A stretch of 57,076 nt of DNA from Macrococcoides caseolyticum (GCF_002902665.1 NZ_PPRM01000095.1:1-57076); one strand, 5' to 3'. Numbered from the stretch's first letter, positions 1-10,586 are shown. The notes: generated from the sequence alone by a model not told the origin. Program-made: numbers and translations.

Positions 1-10
1 AACTCCTTAT
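1..10 (-). promoter_or_regulatory. Ribosome binding site of an off-window divergent gene
   Basis: Read on the minus strand the first ten bases are ATAAGGAGTT, a good Shine-Dalgarno sequence pointing out of the window. A divergent gene therefore probably starts just beyond base 1. In staphylococci and Bacillus the gene next to acsA is acuA, an acetyltransferase that modifies AcsA, so acuA is the inferred candidate. None of its coding sequence is visible. Confidence 0.45.
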
Positions 11-91
11 GTTTTCTTTGGTCGGAAATACATATTGAGTTTAGCACAGAAGGCTTTTTTAGTTGTCTAGCTTAATTTTACAATCGACGTT

Positions 92-121
92 TTGAAAAAT
101 CAGTCAACTTTATTATATAAT
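92..121 (+). promoter_or_regulatory. acsA sigma-A promoter
   Basis: TTGAAA at 92-97 and TATAAT at 116-121 are separated by 18 bases. The predicted transcription start near 128 lies just before the cre site at 134-149, so CcpA bound there would act as a roadblock. Confidence 0.6.
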
Positions 122-133
122 ATAAAGGCAATA

Positions 134-149
134 ATGAAAACGATTACAC
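134..149 (+). promoter_or_regulatory. cre (CcpA) site in the acsA leader
   Basis: The sequence ATGAAAACGATTACAC matches the Bacillus cre consensus WTGNAANCGNWNNCWW at every position but the last. It lies between the predicted transcription start and the acsA ribosome binding site. acsA is a known CcpA target in Bacillus subtilis, so repression by preferred sugars is the likely effect. Confidence 0.65.
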
Positions 150-163
150 AGGGGGATTTTAAA

Positions 164-1876
164 ATGAAGACAGAAATTTTTGAGGCAGTGCAAGGTAATC
201 ATAATCTATCTAACTACGAGGAAGTGTATAACAACTTTGACTGGAAGGAAGTTGAGAAGAACTTCTCATGGCATAATACAGGAAAAGTTAATATGGCTTA
301 TGAATGCATTGATAAACATGTAGATAATGGCAAAGGGGACAAAGTCGCATTATACTACAAAGATGCAAATCGCGGGGAATCATATACCTTTGAAGAGATG
401 CAGCGCAATTCAAATAAGGCTGCGAATGTACTCGTTCAGGAAGCGGATGTCAAAAAAGGAGACCGTGTATTTATCTTTATGCCACGCTCTCCTGAACTTT
501 ACTTTGCTTTTTTAGGTGTCCTTAAAATTGGTGCTATCGTAGGTCCTTTATTCGAAGCATTCATGGAGAAGGCCGTACGTGATCGCTTAGAGAATAGTGA
601 AGCAAGTGTCATCATTACAACGAAAAGTTTGCTCGGACGTATACCTAAAGATGAATTACCACATTTAAAACATATTGTTGTAGTAGATGAAGATGTAGAA
701 GAAGGATATATCGATTTCAATAAAAGATTTGAGTCTGCATCAGAGGAATTTGAAATTGAATGGCTGAACCTTGATGATGGTTTAATTCTTCATTATACGT
801 CTGGTTCAACTGGACAGCCAAAAGGAGTGCTTCATGTTCAAAATGCAATGATTCAGCACTATATTTCAGGATATTATGTATTAGATCTTAAAGAAGATGA
901 CATCTACTGGTGTACAGCAGATCCAGGCTGGGTTACAGGGACGAGCTACGGTATATTTGCACCATGGTTAAACGGTGTGACGAATGTAATTGCAGGAGGA
1001 AGATTCTCGTCAGAAGGATGGTACAAGACGATACAGCAATTTAAAGTGACAGTGTGGTATTCAGCACCGACAGCATTCCGTATGTTAATGGGTGCAGGGG
1101 ATGAAGTGATTAACAAATATGATCTTTCGAGTTTACGTCATATATTATCTGTCGGTGAACCACTGAATCCGGAAGTGATTAAATGGGGACACAACGTGTT
1201 TAAACTGCGTATCCATGATACGTGGTGGATGACAGAAACAGGAGGCCATATGATTGTAAACTATCCTGCCATGGATATTAAGTCCGGATCGATGGGGAAA
1301 CCGTTACCTGGTGTTATTGCAGCAATTGTTGATAATGAAGGTAACGAGCTCCCGCCAAACCGTATGGGGAACTTAGCGATGAAATCAGGGTGGCCATCTA
1401 TGATGAAAGAAATATGGAATAATGAAGCGAAGTATAAATCATATTTCTTACCAGGAGACTGGTATATTTCGGGTGATTCTGCATATATGGATGAAGAAGG
1501 TTACTTCTGGTTCCAGGGACGTGTGGATGATGTTATTATGACAGCAGGAGAACGTGTCGGTCCATTTGAAGTAGAATCTAAGCTTGTGGAGCACCCAGCG
1601 ATACAAGAGGCGGGTGTTATCGGAAAGCCGGATCCGGTTCGTGGGGAAATTATTAAAGCATTTATTGCACTGCGTGAAGGTTATGAAGCAACAGATGAAC
1701 TGAAAGAAGAAATTCGCATGTTTGTTAAAGATGGGCTTGCAGCACATGCCGCACCTAGAGAAATCGAGTTTAAAGATAAGTTGCCGAAGACACGTTCAGG
1801 TAAGATTATGAGACGTGTACTTAAAGCGTGGGAACTAGATTTACCGACGGGTGATTTAAGTACGATGGAAGATTAA
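164..1876 (+). CDS. acsA: Acetyl-coenzyme A synthetase
   Basis: Cytosolic AMP-forming acetyl-CoA synthetase (ANL superfamily, 570 aa). It activates acetate with ATP and CoA so that it can be used as carbon source. The start at 164 follows a GGGGGA ribosome binding site; a longer reading from TTG at 92 would begin inside the promoter and is rejected. The P-loop-like AMP-binding motif YTSGSTGQPKG lies near residues 211-221, and the C-terminal PKTRSGK motif contains Lys547, the lysine acetylated by AcuA in relatives. It is a single gene with its own promoter, cre site and terminator. Nothing in it looks damaged. With ackA at 27 kb it forms the two arms of acetate handling, uptake versus overflow. 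Confidence 0.95.
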   Translation: MKTEIFEAVQGNHNLSNYEEVYNNFDWKEVEKNFSWHNTGKVNMAYECIDKHVDNGKGDKVALYYKDANRGESYTFEEMQRNSNKAANVLVQEADVKKGDRVFIFMPRSPELYFAFLGVLKIGAIVGPLFEAFMEKAVRDRLENSEASVIITTKSLLGRIPKDELPHLKHIVVVDEDVEEGYIDFNKRFESASEEFEIEWLNLDDGLILHYTSGSTGQPKGVLHVQNAMIQHYISGYYVLDLKEDDIYWCTADPGWVTGTSYGIFAPWLNGVTNVIAGGRFSSEGWYKTIQQFKVTVWYSAPTAFRMLMGAGDEVINKYDLSSLRHILSVGEPLNPEVIKWGHNVFKLRIHDTWWMTETGGHMIVNYPAMDIKSGSMGKPLPGVIAAIVDNEGNELPPNRMGNLAMKSGWPSMMKEIWNNEAKYKSYFLPGDWYISGDSAYMDEEGYFWFQGRVDDVIMTAGERVGPFEVESKLVEHPAIQEAGVIGKPDPVRGEIIKAFIALREGYEATDELKEEIRMFVKDGLAAHAAPREIEFKDKLPKTRSGKIMRRVLKAWELDLPTGDLSTMED

Positions 1877-1881
1877 TATTG

Positions 1882-1915
1882 AAAGGTCAGAATGGTGATG
1901 TTCTGACCTTTTTTT
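1882..1915 (+). terminator. acsA terminator
   Basis: An inverted repeat with arms AAAGGTCAGAA (1882-1892) and TTCTGACCTTT (1901-1911) is followed by a run of T, beginning 5 bases after the acsA stop codon. Confidence 0.9.
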
Positions 1916-1995
1916 AGTGTGGCAAGATAGACATAGAACGAGTGCAGTATTTTATTATATTTTTTAAGCATTTGTAATAGAAAACATTCGACAAT

Positions 1996-2011
1996 ATGAA
2001 AGCGTTATCTT
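1996..2011 (+). promoter_or_regulatory. cre (CcpA) site in the fhs promoter
   Basis: ATGAAAGCGTTATCTT matches all 16 positions of the cre consensus WTGNAANCGNWNNCWW. It lies between a possible -35 (TTCGAC, 1987-1992) and a possible -10 (TATTAT, 2011-2016), so bound CcpA would compete with RNA polymerase. The ATG of fhs is 47 bases further on. Confidence 0.65.
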
Positions 2012-2057
2012 ATTATTAGGGTGTAAAGACACTTTAAATGATTAGGAGAATGTTAAA

Positions 2058-3725
2058 ATGACGAAATATTTATCAGATTTAGAAATTGCTAATCAGGCAA
2101 CGATCAAACCGATTGCTGAAATCGCTGAAGCTGCAGGTATTCCTGATGATGCGGTTGAGCCATACGGCCATTATAAAGCAAAGATTGACACTTCTAAAGT
2201 GACTACAGATAAGCAAGGTAAAGTAGTACTTGTGACTGCGATGAGCCCAACACCGGCTGGTGAAGGTAAATCAACAGTCACTGTAGGTATTTCAGATGCA
2301 TTTAAAGCGTTAGGTAAGAACGTTATGGTAGCTTTGCGTGAACCGAGTTTAGGTCCAGTATTTGGTATGAAAGGCGGAGCGACTGGTGGGGGACATGCAC
2401 AAGTCTTGCCGATGGAAGAGATTAATCTGCATTTTAATGGAGATTTACATGCCATCACAACAGCGAATAATGCATTAGCGGCATTTATCGATAACCATAT
2501 TTATCAAGGAAATAAATTAAATATCGATCCACGTCGAGTCGAGTGGAAGCGTGTCATCGATATGAATGACCGTGCATTGCGTCAGGTGGTTGTTGGTCTT
2601 GGTGGTCCTTTCAAAGGAGTACCCCGTGAAGATGGTTTCGATATCACGGTAGCAAGTGAAATCATGGCTGTATTCTGTCTTTCAAACAATATTGAAGATC
2701 TAAAAGAAAACCTAGGAAAAATGACAATCGGTTATACTTATGACCGCAAACCAGTTACTGTTAAAGAATTAGGAGTAGAAGGTGCCTTAGCATTAATCCT
2801 TAAAGATGCATTAAAACCAAACTTAGTACAGACAATCGAAGGTACACCTGCGCTTATTCATGGTGGACCGTTCGCTAATATTGCTCACGGATGTAACTCC
2901 ATCATCGCAACGAAGACTGCGCGTAAATTAGCAGATATCGTTGTTACTGAATCAGGATTTGGTTCAGATTTAGGTGCTGAGAAGTTCATGGATATTAAAG
3001 CGCGTAAAGCAGGTATACAACCAGATGCAATCGTAGTCGTAGCGACAATTCGCGCACTTAAGATGCATGGAGGCGTAGCGAAGACTGAACTTAGTGCTGA
3101 AAATGTAGAAGCATTAAAATCCGGTATTCAGAACCTAGAGAAACATATCGAAAACTTAAATCAATTTGGTGTTGAACCAGTTATCGCTTTAAATAATTTC
3201 GTTACGGATACAGATGCTGAACGTGAATTTGTTATTAACTGGGCAAAAGAACATGGTGTGAAATTAGCATTAACTGAAGTATGGGAACATGGTGGTGAAG
3301 GTGGTAAAGATTTGGCGAACTTAGTATTAGAAGTGCTGGAACAACCACAAAGCTTTAAACCATTATATGACCTATCGTTACCAGTTGAAGAGAAGATTCG
3401 TACAATCGTTCAAAAAATCTACGGTGCAGACGATGTAGTGTTCACTGATAAAGCGAAGAAACAATTAAAAACAATCACTGATAATGGCTGGAATGAGTAT
3501 CCAGTATGTATGGCGAAGACCCAATACTCATTCTCTGATGATCCTAAGAAGCTTGGTCGTCCATCTGGGTTTGAAATTACAATCCGTGAGTTAATTCCTA
3601 AAACAGGTGCAGGATTTATCGTGGCATTAACAGGGGATATTATGACAATGCCTGGACTCCCGAAAGAACCGGCAGCACTGCGTATGGATGTAGATAAAGA
3701 GGGTAATGCAGTAGGTTTATTCTAA
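2058..3725 (+). CDS. fhs: Formate-tetrahydrofolate ligase
   Basis: ATP-dependent ligase (555 aa, the usual family length) that makes 10-formyltetrahydrofolate from formate and THF for purine synthesis and initiator tRNA formylation. The nucleotide-binding loop PTPAGEGKS is at residues 64-72. The family's conserved [11 protein letters not shown] segment follows, as does EPSLGPVFG. The start has TAGGAGAA 9 bases upstream. It stands alone, as in staphylococci, between acsA and a penicillin-binding protein on the other strand. The perfect cre site in its promoter suggests glucose control, consistent with formate availability changing with fermentation. Confidence 0.96.
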   Translation: MTKYLSDLEIANQATIKPIAEIAEAAGIPDDAVEPYGHYKAKIDTSKVTTDKQGKVVLVTAMSPTPAGEGKSTVTVGISDAFKALGKNVMVALREPSLGPVFGMKGGATGGGHAQVLPMEEINLHFNGDLHAITTANNALAAFIDNHIYQGNKLNIDPRRVEWKRVIDMNDRALRQVVVGLGGPFKGVPREDGFDITVASEIMAVFCLSNNIEDLKENLGKMTIGYTYDRKPVTVKELGVEGALALILKDALKPNLVQTIEGTPALIHGGPFANIAHGCNSIIATKTARKLADIVVTESGFGSDLGAEKFMDIKARKAGIQPDAIVVVATIRALKMHGGVAKTELSAENVEALKSGIQNLEKHIENLNQFGVEPVIALNNFVTDTDAEREFVINWAKEHGVKLALTEVWEHGGEGGKDLANLVLEVLEQPQSFKPLYDLSLPVEEKIRTIVQKIYGADDVVFTDKAKKQLKTITDNGWNEYPVCMAKTQYSFSDDPKKLGRPSGFEITIRELIPKTGAGFIVALTGDIMTMPGLPKEPAALRMDVDKEGNAVGLF

Positions 3726-3759
3726 TAGAATATTACTCAAGTGATGATAAATAATAAGA

Positions 3760-3813
3760 AGAACCGATCAGTATAGAAAGCAATGCGTTTCTATACTGAC
3801 CGGTTCTTTTTAG
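3760..3813. terminator. Bidirectional terminator between fhs and the PBP gene
   Basis: A near-perfect 20-base inverted repeat (arms 3760-3779 and 3788-3807, loop of 8) lies between the convergent genes. T-rich sequence follows on the plus strand and reaches the PBP stop codon at 3810-3812. Confidence 0.8.
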
Positions 3814-6158
3814 TTTCTTTTTTTCTTTTGCGTATTTTGTTTCGATTTCGTAAAGATCTTACTCTTTGTTGCAGGGTCTAGTTTAATACCAAGTCTATTC
3901 AATACGTCAGGAGTATCTAGTGTTTTCTGAGTTAAATCAGTTTTGTCAGATACCAGACTTTCTTTTGTAGATTCACCAGACACACAGCCGGATGTATTAT
4001 TCGTAAATTGACAGATGTTTTGTTTTGTTACGCTCTTTGGCTGGTTAAATCGTTCACCGACACCCATCTGGGATTGATCGATTGATGAAATCTGGTTGAC
4101 GATGTCACGCCATAACTTGAGCTGGTAGTGATTTTCTTCATCAAATGTAGTTGGAACATCATAGCCCATCCAGATACCCATTGTTACTTTAGGGTTATAA
4201 GCAACAAACAAACTGTCTTTTGCATCTTGAGTCGTACCTGTTTTACCGGCCCAGTCCTGATTATATAGGAAGGTACCTTTCAATGAATAAGCACTACCAG
4301 TATCGAGAACACCACGTAACATATCAGTCGTCATATAAGCGGTAGATGCACTATAAATTCGCTCTGGTTTTGCTTCATGCTGATAGATGACTTTGCCATC
4401 TTTAGCTTTAATACGTTCGATCATATAGCTTTCTTGATAGTTTCCTCCATTGGCTAAAGTTGAGAAACCATCGACATCATTTTTAAGCGTGATATCTGTC
4501 GCACCGAGTGCTAATGATAAGTTTTCCTGTTCAGATTCTGGAATGTTAAAGTCCATCTTGTTTAATAATTCCCAAGGCTTCTTATCCTGAATACTAGAAT
4601 ATAGTCTTAAAGTACTTAAGTTTAAAGAGTTCTCTAACGCATAACGTGTTGTCACATTCCCATATTCCATACGCGCATAGTTTTCCGGTTCATAACCATT
4701 GTAATTAAACTTTTTATCGAGCAGCATCGTTTCTGGCGCCGTAATCCCATACTCCATTGCAGGAGCATAGGTTAATAATGGTTTGATTGTAGATCCTGGA
4801 GAACGCTTCGTTTTCATTGCATGGTTGTTTTGTGACTTATCGTGATCTCGGCCGCCAACAAACGCGATAATTTTACCCGTTTTATTTTCTTTTAAAAGGA
4901 CACCGACTTCTTGGCTCAATGACTTTGTCTTTCCGCCAACCTCTACTTGTCGGTCGTAGGAATAATAGTTCGGATTATCTTTAACTGCATTCATGGCATC
5001 GAAAATTGGTTTGTTAATTGTAGTTTCGACGATATACCCATCGTTACGTACAGCACGTTCTGCGATATTTGTATACTTTTCTTGAAGAACGGGTGTTTCA
5101 TCAAGTTCTGTCTTTGAAACATTATCTTTTGAAGCAAAGTGATATTTCAGAATATCTACAGCTTCATCTTCTACTTCTTGGGTCAGGAAAGGATACTTTT
5201 CGTTTGGCGTCTCTACATCTTTCGTAAATGACTTAACGATGTTAAATGATTTTGCTTTATCATACTCTGCTTTACTGATTTTATTTTCCTGATACATACG
5301 TGACAGAACATATTGCTGTCTTGTCAGTCCATATGCGAGATCATCTTTGGACTTGACTGAGCCGTCCTGCAAAAATGGTGTATATGTATAAGGGTTTTGT
5401 GGAAGGCCTGCGATATATGCAGCTTGAGCGATGTTAAGCTCATTTGCTTTAACTCCGAAAATCCCTTGAGCAGCCGCTTCGATTCCAGCAATGTTCTGGC
5501 CATTCGTGTTTCGACCAAAACTGACGACATTTAAATAAGCTTCGATAATTTCATCTTTCGTCAGTGCTTTTTCTACTTTGAACGAAAGCATCATTTCTTT
5601 TGCTTTTCTTTGGAAGGAAGTTTCATTTGTTAACAGCTGATTCTTGATAAGCTGCTGTGTTAAAGTACTGCCTCCACTCGTCGCACCAGTGTTAAGAAAT
5701 TCTTGAGCAGTTGCTCGTATAAAAGCTTTCGGTACGATACCTCTATGGCGATAGAAACTTTCATCTTCAGTAGCGATCAATGCATCTTTCACATGAGGAC
5801 TCATATCCTTAAGCTTAATAACTTGTCGCTGTGTATCAGCGTTTAAATTACCAAGCGTTTCTCCTGAACCGAAATATACAGTTGTACTTTGTGTCATCTC
5901 ATAAAGTGATTTCTTCAGTTCACTGTTAGACTTTACCGGTTCATCTTTTACTAGTGCCAGGAAATAGCCACTACCGATCCCAAGCATGAGCGTAGCGAAT
6001 AAAATGCCTGCTGTGATTAGAAAGAGTAGTGTTTTTGAAACAGTTTCATAAAGGCCATTAAAGATAACGTAGGGGGTAAATTTAATGTTTTTAAATCCTT
6101 CCTTATAGCCTATAAGCTGACGCTTAAATTTATCTTTGTATGAAGTTTTGTTTGCCAT
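3810..6158 (-). CDS. Class A penicillin-binding protein
   Basis: Bifunctional cell-wall synthase (782 aa) that polymerises lipid II and cross-links peptidoglycan outside the membrane. An N-terminal cytoplasmic basic segment is followed by one membrane span at about residues 43-70. The GT51 glycosyltransferase domain shows the catalytic Glu in ATEDESFYRHRG (Glu131), GGSTLTQQ at 162-169 and RKAKEMMLSFKVE. The transpeptidase domain has all three motifs: STIK with Ser456, SLN at 511-513 and KTG at 639-641. The tail ends in a low-complexity Lys-rich stretch. AAAAAATATGGC follows a GGAGGAAAAAA ribosome binding site. The position next to tyrS matches a PBP-like gene in staphylococci; I cannot tell which named PBP it corresponds to. 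Both activities should be functional. Confidence 0.93.
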   Translation of the reverse strand: MANKTSYKDKFKRQLIGYKEGFKNIKFTPYVIFNGLYETVSKTLLFLITAGILFATLMLGIGSGYFLALVKDEPVKSNSELKKSLYEMTQSTTVYFGSGETLGNLNADTQRQVIKLKDMSPHVKDALIATEDESFYRHRGIVPKAFIRATAQEFLNTGATSGGSTLTQQLIKNQLLTNETSFQRKAKEMMLSFKVEKALTKDEIIEAYLNVVSFGRNTNGQNIAGIEAAAQGIFGVKANELNIAQAAYIAGLPQNPYTYTPFLQDGSVKSKDDLAYGLTRQQYVLSRMYQENKISKAEYDKAKSFNIVKSFTKDVETPNEKYPFLTQEVEDEAVDILKYHFASKDNVSKTELDETPVLQEKYTNIAERAVRNDGYIVETTINKPIFDAMNAVKDNPNYYSYDRQVEVGGKTKSLSQEVGVLLKENKTGKIIAFVGGRDHDKSQNNHAMKTKRSPGSTIKPLLTYAPAMEYGITAPETMLLDKKFNYNGYEPENYARMEYGNVTTRYALENSLNLSTLRLYSSIQDKKPWELLNKMDFNIPESEQENLSLALGATDITLKNDVDGFSTLANGGNYQESYMIERIKAKDGKVIYQHEAKPERIYSASTAYMTTDMLRGVLDTGSAYSLKGTFLYNQDWAGKTGTTQDAKDSLFVAYNPKVTMGIWMGYDVPTTFDEENHYQLKLWRDIVNQISSIDQSQMGVGERFNQPKSVTKQNICQFTNNTSGCVSGESTKESLVSDKTDLTQKTLDTPDVLNRLGIKLDPATKSKIFTKSKQNTQKKKRN

Positions 6159-6205
6159 ATTTTTTCCTCCTGAATATTTTTTTAGTATATCATAATTTCA
6201 GGTTC

Positions 6206-6234
6206 TTGACTTCACTCATCCAATTTTATACACT
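6206..6234 (+). promoter_or_regulatory. Probable tyrS promoter
   Basis: TTGACT at 6206-6211 and TACACT at 6229-6234 are separated by 17 bases. Transcription would start near 6241, ahead of the T-box leader. Confidence 0.45.
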
Positions 6235-6240
6235 AGTATC

Positions 6241-6466
6241 ATAATTGATTTGAAACTAAATATAAAGACTTTTCGGGACAAGTAATGATTGAACTTGAAT
6301 TTAGAGACTTAGTGGGTGGTGAAAACTAAGCATGTTCTTTGATGAATACACCTGATATGTGGAGTCTACGTCATAATGAGCGTTTTCATTAATAAAGTGA
6401 TGAGTAATCATAAGTTTGGTGGTACCGTGCATTCAAGCACCCTTACATTTGTAGGGGTGCTTTTTT
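6241..6466 (+). promoter_or_regulatory. T-box riboswitch (tyrosine) upstream of tyrS
   Basis: This 333-base gene-free interval is a T-box leader. The conserved T-box sequence TTGGTGGTACCGTG is at 6416-6429; its TGGT would pair with the ACCA end of uncharged tRNA. A tyrosine specifier codon TAC is at 6367-6369 in GGAGTCTACG. Hairpins precede the T-box (for example TAATGA/TCATTA around 6374-6392). The regulated terminator is at 6435-6466. Uncharged tRNA-Tyr should stabilise the antiterminator and switch tyrS on. The left boundary is estimated from the promoter. Confidence 0.88.
6435..6466 (+). terminator. T-box-controlled terminator of tyrS
   Basis: Arms AAGCACCCTTACA and TGTAGGGGTGCTT (6435-6447 and 6450-6462, with G-T pairs) are followed by six T. 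The 5' side overlaps the region that would form the antiterminator with the T-box sequence. Confidence 0.85.
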
Positions 6467-6477
6467 ATTTTAATTAA

Positions 6478-7746
<1,269 letters not shown>

Positions 7747-7759
7747 TACACTGACTATG

Positions 7760-7787
7760 TTTACAGTCCATGTATTTAGGGTAAAAT
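7760..7787 (+). promoter_or_regulatory. Probable lemA promoter
   Basis: TTTACA at 7760-7765 and TAAAAT at 7782-7787 are separated by 16 bases, about 30 bases ahead of the lemA start. Confidence 0.5.
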
Positions 7788-7816
7788 TAAGTAATTTAAG
7801 GTAAAGGAGAAATGTA

Positions 7817-8401
7817 ATGAAAAAGTTATTAGTGCCGGTGATAGGTCTTATCGTATTATTATTAGTAATCGGTAGCATGTTGATTGGTCCCTATAATAAA
7901 CTTGTTGATCTAGATACAGAAGTTGAAAAATCACAGGCGAAGATTGATACACAGTTACAACGTCGTCTTGATTTAATTCCTAATCTAGTTGAAACAGTTA
8001 AAGGGTACGCTAAACATGAAGAAAAAGTATTCAAAGATGTGTCTGATGCACGTGCGAAATTAGCAGGTGCAAATACAATGGAAGAAAAAGCAGAAGCGAA
8101 TGAACAAGTAAGCTCAGCTTTAAGTCGATTAATCGCAATTCAGGAGAACTATCCAGAACTTAAAGCAGATACGCAGTTCACTGGGCTTCGTGATGAACTT
8201 GCAGGTACTGAAAATCGTATCGCAGTCGCTCGTAATGACTATAATGATGTTGTCACAGAATACAACAAAGTCGTTAAACGTTTCCCTGGTAGTATCGTTG
8301 CTGGATTATTTGGATTTGAAAAGAAAGAGTTCTTTAAAGCTGATAGTGCTGCAAAAGATGCACCAAATGTAGATTTTAATTCTGATAAGGATTCTGAGTA
8401 A
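7817..8401 (+). CDS. lemA: LemA family protein
   Basis: A 194-aa membrane-anchored protein. Residues 5-27 form one hydrophobic span, followed by a helical domain with the family's typical LDTEVEKSQAKIDTQLQRRLDLIPNLVETVKGYAKHE region. The fold is expected to lie mainly outside the membrane (LemA topology). Its biochemical role is not established. It is translationally coupled to the next gene: the stop and the next start share a base (TAATG at 8399-8403). LemA proteins are often paired with TPM-domain proteins, as here. The ribosome binding site is AAAGGAGAAA. Confidence 0.9.
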   Translation: MKKLLVPVIGLIVLLLVIGSMLIGPYNKLVDLDTEVEKSQAKIDTQLQRRLDLIPNLVETVKGYAKHEEKVFKDVSDARAKLAGANTMEEKAEANEQVSSALSRLIAIQENYPELKADTQFTGLRDELAGTENRIAVARNDYNDVVTEYNKVVKRFPGSIVAGLFGFEKKEFFKADSAAKDAPNVDFNSDKDSE

Positions 8402-9252
8402 TGAAGAGATTCACGATATTTTTCGCGAGTCTTATAATCTTTCTTACAGCACTTCCGGTTAGTGCAGCTGAACCATTACCGAAACTTGAGCAGCCGAGGT
8501 TCGTGCAGGATCATATCGGTATTTTTAAGCAGCAGGAAAAAGATGCATTAAACCAAAAAGGTGAGACGCTTCACAGTGGTACAACTGCTGAAATCTTGCT
8601 GATGACAATGCCAAGTATCGGACAGGAAGTTAAAGAAGATTATGCACTACGCGCAGGTCGTGAATATGGTGTAGGAGATAAGGATAAAGATAATGGTATC
8701 GTTATTCTGCTGAATCTCGACAATAATAATGAAAATAACAATCGTGGTATAGAAGTGATGGTAGGCCCCGGTCTTCAAGGTGTGCTGAACGATGCTAAAG
8801 TTGGACGTATGATTGATACATATGCGATGCCTGACATTCAAAAAGCGATGCAGGCAGACCCAGATGCCAAAAGTGAAACGTCTCGACACTATTATGCCCA
8901 GGCGATGATTAAACTTTATAATGCGATATTTGATGAAATCAGTAAGAGTTATGGCTTTGATGGTGAAAAATATACACGAGATACACCCATTGCTACACAA
9001 GATGATAGCGTTGGCAATATCAGTGTGTTTGAAATCATCATCGCACTATTCTTCTTGTATTTAATTCTTTCGATGTTCTTCGGTGGTGGAGGACGTGGCG
9101 GCGGCGGTCGAGGTGGTCGATCCAAAGGTCCCGTCATCTTCTTTCCGACTGGTGGAGGCTTTTCATCTGGAGGTTTCTCTGGTGGCGGTTTCTCAGGTGG
9201 AGGATTTGGCGGTGGCGGTTTTGACGGCGGTGGCGCTGGTCGTAGCTTCTAA
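8401..9252 (+). CDS. TPM-domain (YgcG-type) membrane protein
   Basis: A 283-aa protein with a cleavable-looking signal peptide (about residues 1-22, ending VSAAEP) and an extracytoplasmic TPM domain at about 30-190. The TPM region includes the RAGREYGVGDKDKDNGIVILLNL segment and a conserved GPGLQGVLND stretch. A membrane span (about 205-223) follows. The C-terminal tail is almost entirely Gly, Ser and Phe with repeated GGGFSGGGF units. TPM proteins are linked to photosystem repair in plants; their role in Firmicutes is not known. It overlaps lemA by one base and should be co-made with it. The annotation is structural, not functional. Confidence 0.85.
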   Translation: MKRFTIFFASLIIFLTALPVSAAEPLPKLEQPRFVQDHIGIFKQQEKDALNQKGETLHSGTTAEILLMTMPSIGQEVKEDYALRAGREYGVGDKDKDNGIVILLNLDNNNENNNRGIEVMVGPGLQGVLNDAKVGRMIDTYAMPDIQKAMQADPDAKSETSRHYYAQAMIKLYNAIFDEISKSYGFDGEKYTRDTPIATQDDSVGNISVFEIIIALFFLYLILSMFFGGGGRGGGGRGGRSKGPVIFFPTGGGFSSGGFSGGGFSGGGFGGGGFDGGGAGRSF

Positions 9253-9255
9253 ATA

Positions 9256-9326
9256 AAAAAATTCGGAAATGACATGAATCCTAATAAATCGAACTTTAGG
9301 GGACAGTACATTTCCGGATTTTTTTA
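9256..9326. terminator. Bidirectional terminator between the TPM and htrA genes
   Basis: Outer arms AAAATTCGGAAATG and CATTTCCGGATTTTT enclose a 37-base loop holding a small second hairpin (CCTAA/TTAGG). T runs occur on both sides, serving the two convergent genes. Confidence 0.75.
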
Positions 9327-10517
9327 TTTGTTATTGGTACTTCTTAAAGTCATTGTAACTTCTGTTTTTTTGTCTTCTCTGTAAACAGTAAATTTCACAT
9401 TATCGCCTGCTTTATGATGTGTATAAATATAATTTCTGACGTCGCTGTCACTTTCGACCTTATGTCCATTGATAGCAGTGATGACATCGCCTTTATTGAA
9501 CTTCGTACGAGAAACACTGTCAGTTTGTGCTACCACTACACCTTTAGTTTGTGTTATTTTAAGTTCTTTCAAATAATCAGCAGGAACATCGCTAATTCCT
9601 ACGAGTCCAAGACCCATATATGGACGTTCAACTTTCCCGTTCTTAACAAGCTGTTCGATAATCGTCTTAGTGTCATTCGATGGAATGGCAAAGCCGATTC
9701 CTTCCACTTGATTAGCAGATATCTTCATACTGTTGATACCAATCAATTGTCCGCTTGTATTGATTAAAGCACCACCAGAATTCCCGGGATTAATTGCAGC
9801 ATCCGTCTGAATAACTTTCACGCTTGCATTACCGGCTGAAGTTTCTACTTTCATTGTGCGTTCCTTTGAACTCACGATTCCTTCTGTTACAGTACCAGCA
9901 AGTTCAAGACCTAACGGATTACCGATCGCATAGACAGGTTCTCCAATTCGAATCTTAGAAGAGTCGGCAAAGGCCACGGGTTTAATATTTAGCTGACCTT
10001 GTACTTTGAGTACAGCGATATCGGTCAAAGCGTCTGTACCCATTAGTTCAGCATCTATCGTTTTCCCGTTAGATAATTTAACCTTCAATTCTTTAGCGCC
10101 TTCAACGACGTGGTTGTTTGTAACAATATATATATTATTACCATCAACTTGGTAGATCACGCCTGAACCTGTTCCTGCAGGTGTAATATTAGTAGAACGG
10201 TTACCTGATAAGATATCATAGATACTGCTAGGTGCCTGCTGCATATTGATAACACCGACAATTGCAGGAGAAACTTGTTCCAGCATTTGAGAGAGATTTG
10301 AAGTCGATTTGGAAGTTGTCGTATTATCAACTGTAACAGGAGAAATTGTTTCTGTTTCACCATGTGAGAAATATTCTGGTAGTTCGGTCACACCAAGCGT
10401 GAGTACAGATCCAACGACACCAGCAAGCACCATCTTTAAGAAGCCGGCATTTTGTTTCTTTGGGTGTTGTGTTTGTAAATGAGAGTCTTCGTTATAATAT
10501 TCATTATTTTGTTCCAT
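9324..10517 (-). CDS. htrA: HtrA-like membrane-anchored serine protease
   Basis: Trypsin-like protease with a PDZ domain (397 aa) for surface protein quality control. One membrane anchor lies near residues 28-43 after a polar N-terminus. The catalytic triad is His136 (TNNHVV), Asp166 (LTDIAVL) and Ser247 (GNSGGAL). A single PDZ domain occupies the last 90 or so residues. The ATG at 10517 is preferred because GGAGGT lies 5 bases upstream; a start four codons earlier would overlap that ribosome binding site. The same gene lies next to tyrS in staphylococci. It ends convergently with the TPM gene. Confidence 0.9.
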   Translation of the reverse strand: MEQNNEYYNEDSHLQTQHPKKQNAGFLKMVLAGVVGSVLTLGVTELPEYFSHGETETISPVTVDNTTTSKSTSNLSQMLEQVSPAIVGVINMQQAPSSIYDILSGNRSTNITPAGTGSGVIYQVDGNNIYIVTNNHVVEGAKELKVKLSNGKTIDAELMGTDALTDIAVLKVQGQLNIKPVAFADSSKIRIGEPVYAIGNPLGLELAGTVTEGIVSSKERTMKVETSAGNASVKVIQTDAAINPGNSGGALINTSGQLIGINSMKISANQVEGIGFAIPSNDTKTIIEQLVKNGKVERPYMGLGLVGISDVPADYLKELKITQTKGVVVAQTDSVSRTKFNKGDVITAINGHKVESDSDVRNYIYTHHKAGDNVKFTVYREDKKTEVTMTLRSTNNK

Positions 10518-10586
10518 AGCTACCTCCATTTATTGTGATACAAAAAGTATAATCCCATTAAAATCAGAGTTCAAGCAAATGCACTC

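Noticed and set aside
6371-6394. cre-like sequence in the T-box (AATGAAAACGCTCATTA on the minus strand)
   Set aside because: It has a mismatch at a key position and is explained by the base-paired hairpin of the T-box leader.
8647-9000. 117-aa minus-strand frame inside the TPM gene
   Set aside because: Shadow frame in a repeat-poor part of a conserved domain; no start signal.
9414-9767. 117-aa plus-strand frame inside htrA
   Set aside because: Shadow of the protease gene; no upstream ribosome binding site.
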